Below are positions 6,369-8,424 of a DNA stretch of 8,424 nucleotides, in pieces; the first letter of the stretch is position 1; every line of letters starts with the position of its first letter. The notes beneath the pieces were generated by a model, which saw nothing but the letters and a program-made list of their open reading frames with translations, did no database searches and was not told where the DNA came from. Position numbers and translations under genes: made by a program. This DNA comes from an uncultured Gammaproteobacteria bacterium (lineage in GTDB: Bacteria; Pseudomonadota; Gammaproteobacteria; Pseudomonadales; Pseudohongiellaceae). Location: positions 1 through 8,424 of the forward strand of contig CAISYX010000170.1 in the NCBI GenBank assembly GCA_903889815.1, in the 5' to 3' direction.

Positions 6369-7259
6369 TCATGCTCGATCGTCACCGGAGCGAAGGCGGA
6401 TCAGCCGCTCCGAGAAAGTTGGGCTTTGCAATGACCGTTTCCAGGCGTCCGACAGCACGACCCACAAGAGGGCCAACCCTCCGCCCAACAGGACCCCTAA
6501 CAAACCGATCAGCCCCCGGGGGGCAGACTGCGGGGCAGAGGGTAATGTCGGCGCCTGTTTCACTACGTCACGGGTGAGACCTCGCATGACACTTGAGATC
6601 GCGGCTGTTTGCCGCTGTAGGTGTGATTGCATGGCGAGCGCCATGGCAAGAGTCGCCCCGCTTTTCTGCTGCGACTCTGATTGTCGGGTACCAGAGGACT
6701 GTTCATATACCAAACGAGCAACCAATCGGTTTGCCACGTCCAGTGAGACCTGCGCTTGGGCGGATAACCCCTCCAGCTCTGCTCTCTCTTGTATAGACGG
6801 TTGTGTTGTGGCCAACCATGCATCCAATATGGTCTCTGCCTGGGCCTGGGCCTGGCGAGGTGAACTGGCAGTCACGGTCAGGGACAAAAGATACTCAGGA
6901 CCCACCTCCAATTTTATGTTGTCTGCAAGTCGCTTGCGTAGATGGTCAATGGAGTCTGTATCGTCTAGGTTGAGTTGATGAATCACTGGGTCAATAACTG
7001 CCGGAGACACCATGATCTTGGCAGCCTCTGTGGGCGACTGGACTATCATGCGGACCGAGCCCATGATGAGCCCCTCGGTCAGGTAGAGTGGACGCGGCAG
7101 ATGCACGATCGCTTGGCTCGCGTAATCTTTAGGAAGTAGGGCGTGCCACCCCACAGCCAGCGCTCCACCCAACAACGCCCCCCCGACCAGAAATTTGACT
7201 CGGCTGACCACCAAAACGGCCAAGTCCAGCACATCCAACTCTTTACTCGGCTGCTCCAT
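6369..7259 (-). CDS. wzz: Wzz-type O-antigen chain-length determinant (polysaccharide co-polymerase)
   Basis: This 296-residue protein would sit in the inner membrane as an oligomer and set how many repeat units Wzy polymerises. It has the two-helix layout of class 1 co-polymerases: a first membrane segment at about 22-41 (FLVGGALLGGALAVGW), a periplasmic domain of about 200 residues, and a second segment at about 249-270 (GLIGLLGVLLGGGLALLWVVL). The proline-rich stretch APTLPSAPQSAPR (236-248) just before the second segment is the Wzz hallmark. The periplasmic part is Ala/Gln-rich and probably coiled coil around 155-230, with a short AQAQAQ repeat. It is somewhat shorter than the roughly 320-380 residues of familiar Wzz proteins. 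AAGGGG (7266-7271) lies 6 bases before the ATG. Its TGA overlaps an ATG in the gmd frame. A G7 run is present at 7178-7184. Class is secure, exact name less so. Confidence 0.85.
   Translation of the reverse strand: MEQPSKELDVLDLAVLVVSRVKFLVGGALLGGALAVGWHALLPKDYASQAIVHLPRPLYLTEGLIMGSVRMIVQSPTEAAKIMVSPAVIDPVIHQLNLDDTDSIDHLRKRLADNIKLEVGPEYLLSLTVTASSPRQAQAQAETILDAWLATTQPSIQERAELEGLSAQAQVSLDVANRLVARLVYEQSSGTRQSESQQKSGATLAMALAMQSHLQRQTAAISSVMRGLTRDVVKQAPTLPSAPQSAPRGLIGLLGVLLGGGLALLWVVLSDAWKRSLQSPTFSERLIRLRSGDDRA
6839..6855 (-). repeat. Short hexanucleotide repeat within wzz
   Basis: The unit CCTGGG on the plus strand occurs twice and is followed by CCTGG. It encodes the Gln-Ala-Gln-Ala-Gln-Ala stretch of Wzz. 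Because the unit is six bases, copy changes would add or remove two residues without shifting frame. Confidence 0.5.
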
Positions 7260-7315
7260 GTTATTCCCCTTGAATCAGGCCCAAAGGCTCTTCTATTACT
7301 AAATCGTTCAATTCA

Positions 7316-7334
7316 CGCGGAGTTACCTCCCGCG
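7316..7334 (-). repeat. Inverted repeat between wecC and wzz
   Basis: CGCGGGAG and CTCCGCG pair into a 7-base-pair stem with one bulged G and a GTAA loop, starting 3 bases after the wecC stop. What follows on the mRNA (TGAATTGAACG) is not a U tract, so it is not a convincing intrinsic terminator. The 78-base gap holds no good promoter that I can see, so wzz is probably read through from upstream. Confidence 0.4.
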
Positions 7335-7337
7335 ACT

Positions 7338-8424
7338 TTAGACGGCATTTCGACTAATGTTTCTGGTATCCACCAGAAGTTTTCCCTTGAAACTCTCTGG
7401 GGAAATCGACAAAAACTCTTTGTGATCAACCAGCAACACAAAAATGTCTGCCCCTGTCAATGCGTCTTCGGCCGTCTTCAGAAAAATACGATTGGTCAGG
7501 CTTAGGGGCAACGCCTTGATGTACGGCTCGACCGCCCAAACCGTGCCCGGATGTAATTGCGCCAAATGGGAAGTGATCTCCAGCGCCGGACTCTCGCGGA
7601 GATCGTCGATGTCAGGTTTGAAGGTCAAGCCAAAGCACGCAAGGGTAACGTCGCGTGCCGACTTCTGCGGATTCACCTGAAGAAACTCGGCAATGGCGGC
7701 CTTTACCTTGTCGAGCACCCATTGCGGCTTTCTATCGTTGACCTCACGTGCCGTGCGGATGAGACGTGCTTCGTCTGGCGTCTTGCTGACAATGAACCAG
7801 GGATCAACGGCGATGCAGTGCCCGCCGACACCCGGCCCTGGTTGCAGGATGTTGACCCGGGGGTGACGATTGGCCAGTTGAATAAGCTCCCATACGTTGA
7901 TGCCAAGCTTGTCACAGATGATGGATAACTCGTTGGCAAACGCAATGTTGACATCTCTGTAGGAGTTCTCCGTCAATTTGCACATTTCAGCGGTACGGGC
8001 ATTTGTCGAAATGCATTCGGCCTCGACAAAGATCTTGTAAAGCGATGCGGCTCTCTGCGAGCAGCGGGGCGTCATACCACCGATTACCCGCGCGTTGGCG
8101 ACCAGCTCGTGGACCACCTTGCCTGGCAGGACCCTTTCCGGACAATATGCCACGTTGACATCTGCACTCTCGCCAGCATCTTGAGGAAAGGTTAGATCTG
8201 GCCTAGCGGCTGCGAGCCGTCTGGCAATTTCTTCCGTGGTCCCTACCGGGGACGTCGATTCGAGAATAAGAAGATTGCCCTTGCGCAACACCGGCGCAAT
8301 GGCGTCAGCAGCAGCGCAGACGTAACTCAAATCCGGCTGATGATCAGCCTCAAAAGGCGTCGGCACTGCAATCAGAAAGGCATCGGCCGGCTCGGGAATC
8401 GTGGTGGCGCGGAGAAACCCCTGA
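7338..8424 (-). CDS. wecC: UDP-N-acetyl-D-mannosamine dehydrogenase, 5' end cut off by window edge
   Basis: This enzyme oxidises UDP-ManNAc to UDP-ManNAcA in two NAD-dependent steps in the cytoplasm. The reading frame is open to the right edge, giving 361 residues. E. coli WecC has about 420, so about 60 N-terminal residues, including the glycine-rich NAD motif, are missing. The visible part follows E. coli WecC closely: FLRATTIPEPADAFLIAVPTPF, then LESTSPVGTTEE, YCPERVLPG, AEMCKLTENSYRDVNIAFANE, HPRVNILQPGPGVGGHC and ACFGLTFKPDIDDLRESPALEI. Catalytic Cys of GGHC is encoded at 7817-7815, and the conserved lysine of CKLTEN is present. A GTG at 8366 falls inside the conserved region and is not the start. 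The partner epimerase WecB is not in the window. Related UDP-sugar dehydrogenases such as WbpO are possible, but the ManNAc type fits best. Confidence 0.93.
   Translation of the reverse strand, partial: QGFLRATTIPEPADAFLIAVPTPFEADHQPDLSYVCAAADAIAPVLRKGNLLILESTSPVGTTEEIARRLAAARPDLTFPQDAGESADVNVAYCPERVLPGKVVHELVANARVIGGMTPRCSQRAASLYKIFVEAECISTNARTAEMCKLTENSYRDVNIAFANELSIICDKLGINVWELIQLANRHPRVNILQPGPGVGGHCIAVDPWFIVSKTPDEARLIRTAREVNDRKPQWVLDKVKAAIAEFLQVNPQKSARDVTLACFGLTFKPDIDDLRESPALEITSHLAQLHPGTVWAVEPYIKALPLSLTNRIFLKTAEDALTGADIFVLLVDHKEFLSISPESFKGKLLVDTRNISRNAV

Noticed and set aside
6513..6523. CCCCCGGGGGG run in wzz as a possible slippage tract or regulatory palindrome
   Set aside because: It falls in the Ala-Pro-Arg-Gly codons of the proline-rich motif and each arm is only 5-6 bases, so coding content explains it.
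7338..8366. wecC starting at GTG 8366 as a complete gene
   Set aside because: Codons upstream of it to the window edge continue the WecC alignment (FLRATT...AFLIAV), so this valine is internal and the gene is truncated by the edge.

Overview
The window is one block of eight genes, all on the minus strand, so transcription runs from the right edge to the left edge. It reads as the interior of a surface-polysaccharide locus, most likely an O-antigen or capsule cluster, in a Gram-negative proteobacterium. Evidence is a WecC-type UDP-ManNAc dehydrogenase close to the enterobacterial enzyme, a Wzz-type chain-length protein, Gmd, a Wzx-type flippase, two methyltransferases and two glycosyltransferases. 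The species cannot be named. A beta- or gammaproteobacterium is my inference, since Wzx/Wzz O-antigen loci with wecC and gmd are common there. Both outer genes run off the window.

In transcription order: wecC (5' end missing, 7338-8424) and a Wzz-like co-polymerase (6369-7259) come first. gmd (5233-6318) follows, then a Wzx-like flippase (3702-5258) whose start overlaps the end of gmd. Next are an FkbM-family methyltransferase (2868-3596), a second, unrelated class I methyltransferase (2059-2787), a GT4-type glycosyltransferase (971-2053) and a GT2-type glycosyltransferase (1-942, 3' end missing). There are no RNA genes, insertion sequences, CRISPR arrays or convincing terminators. The largest intergenic gap is about 105 bases.

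The set fits Wzx/Wzy-dependent assembly. WecC would supply UDP-ManNAcA and Gmd would supply GDP-4-keto-6-deoxymannose. The two transferases would add sugars to the lipid-linked unit, the methyltransferases would decorate it, Wzx would flip it and Wzz would set chain length. Missing from the window are the polymerase Wzy, the initiating transferase, an epimerase WecB and the reductase or aminotransferase that would finish the Gmd product.

The most striking signal is an uninterrupted run of 11 G (coding strand) near the 5' end of the GT4 gene. It is in frame here, but a one-base slip in either direction truncates the protein, as expected of a phase-variable gene. Other points of interest are several start codons corrected by ribosome-binding sites, a possible second start for gmd, GC-rich hairpins in the three longest gaps, and a tiny ORF ending one base before the FkbM start. 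The GT2 end is visibly A/T-richer (about 43% GC in 301-480) than gmd (about 58% in 5401-5580).
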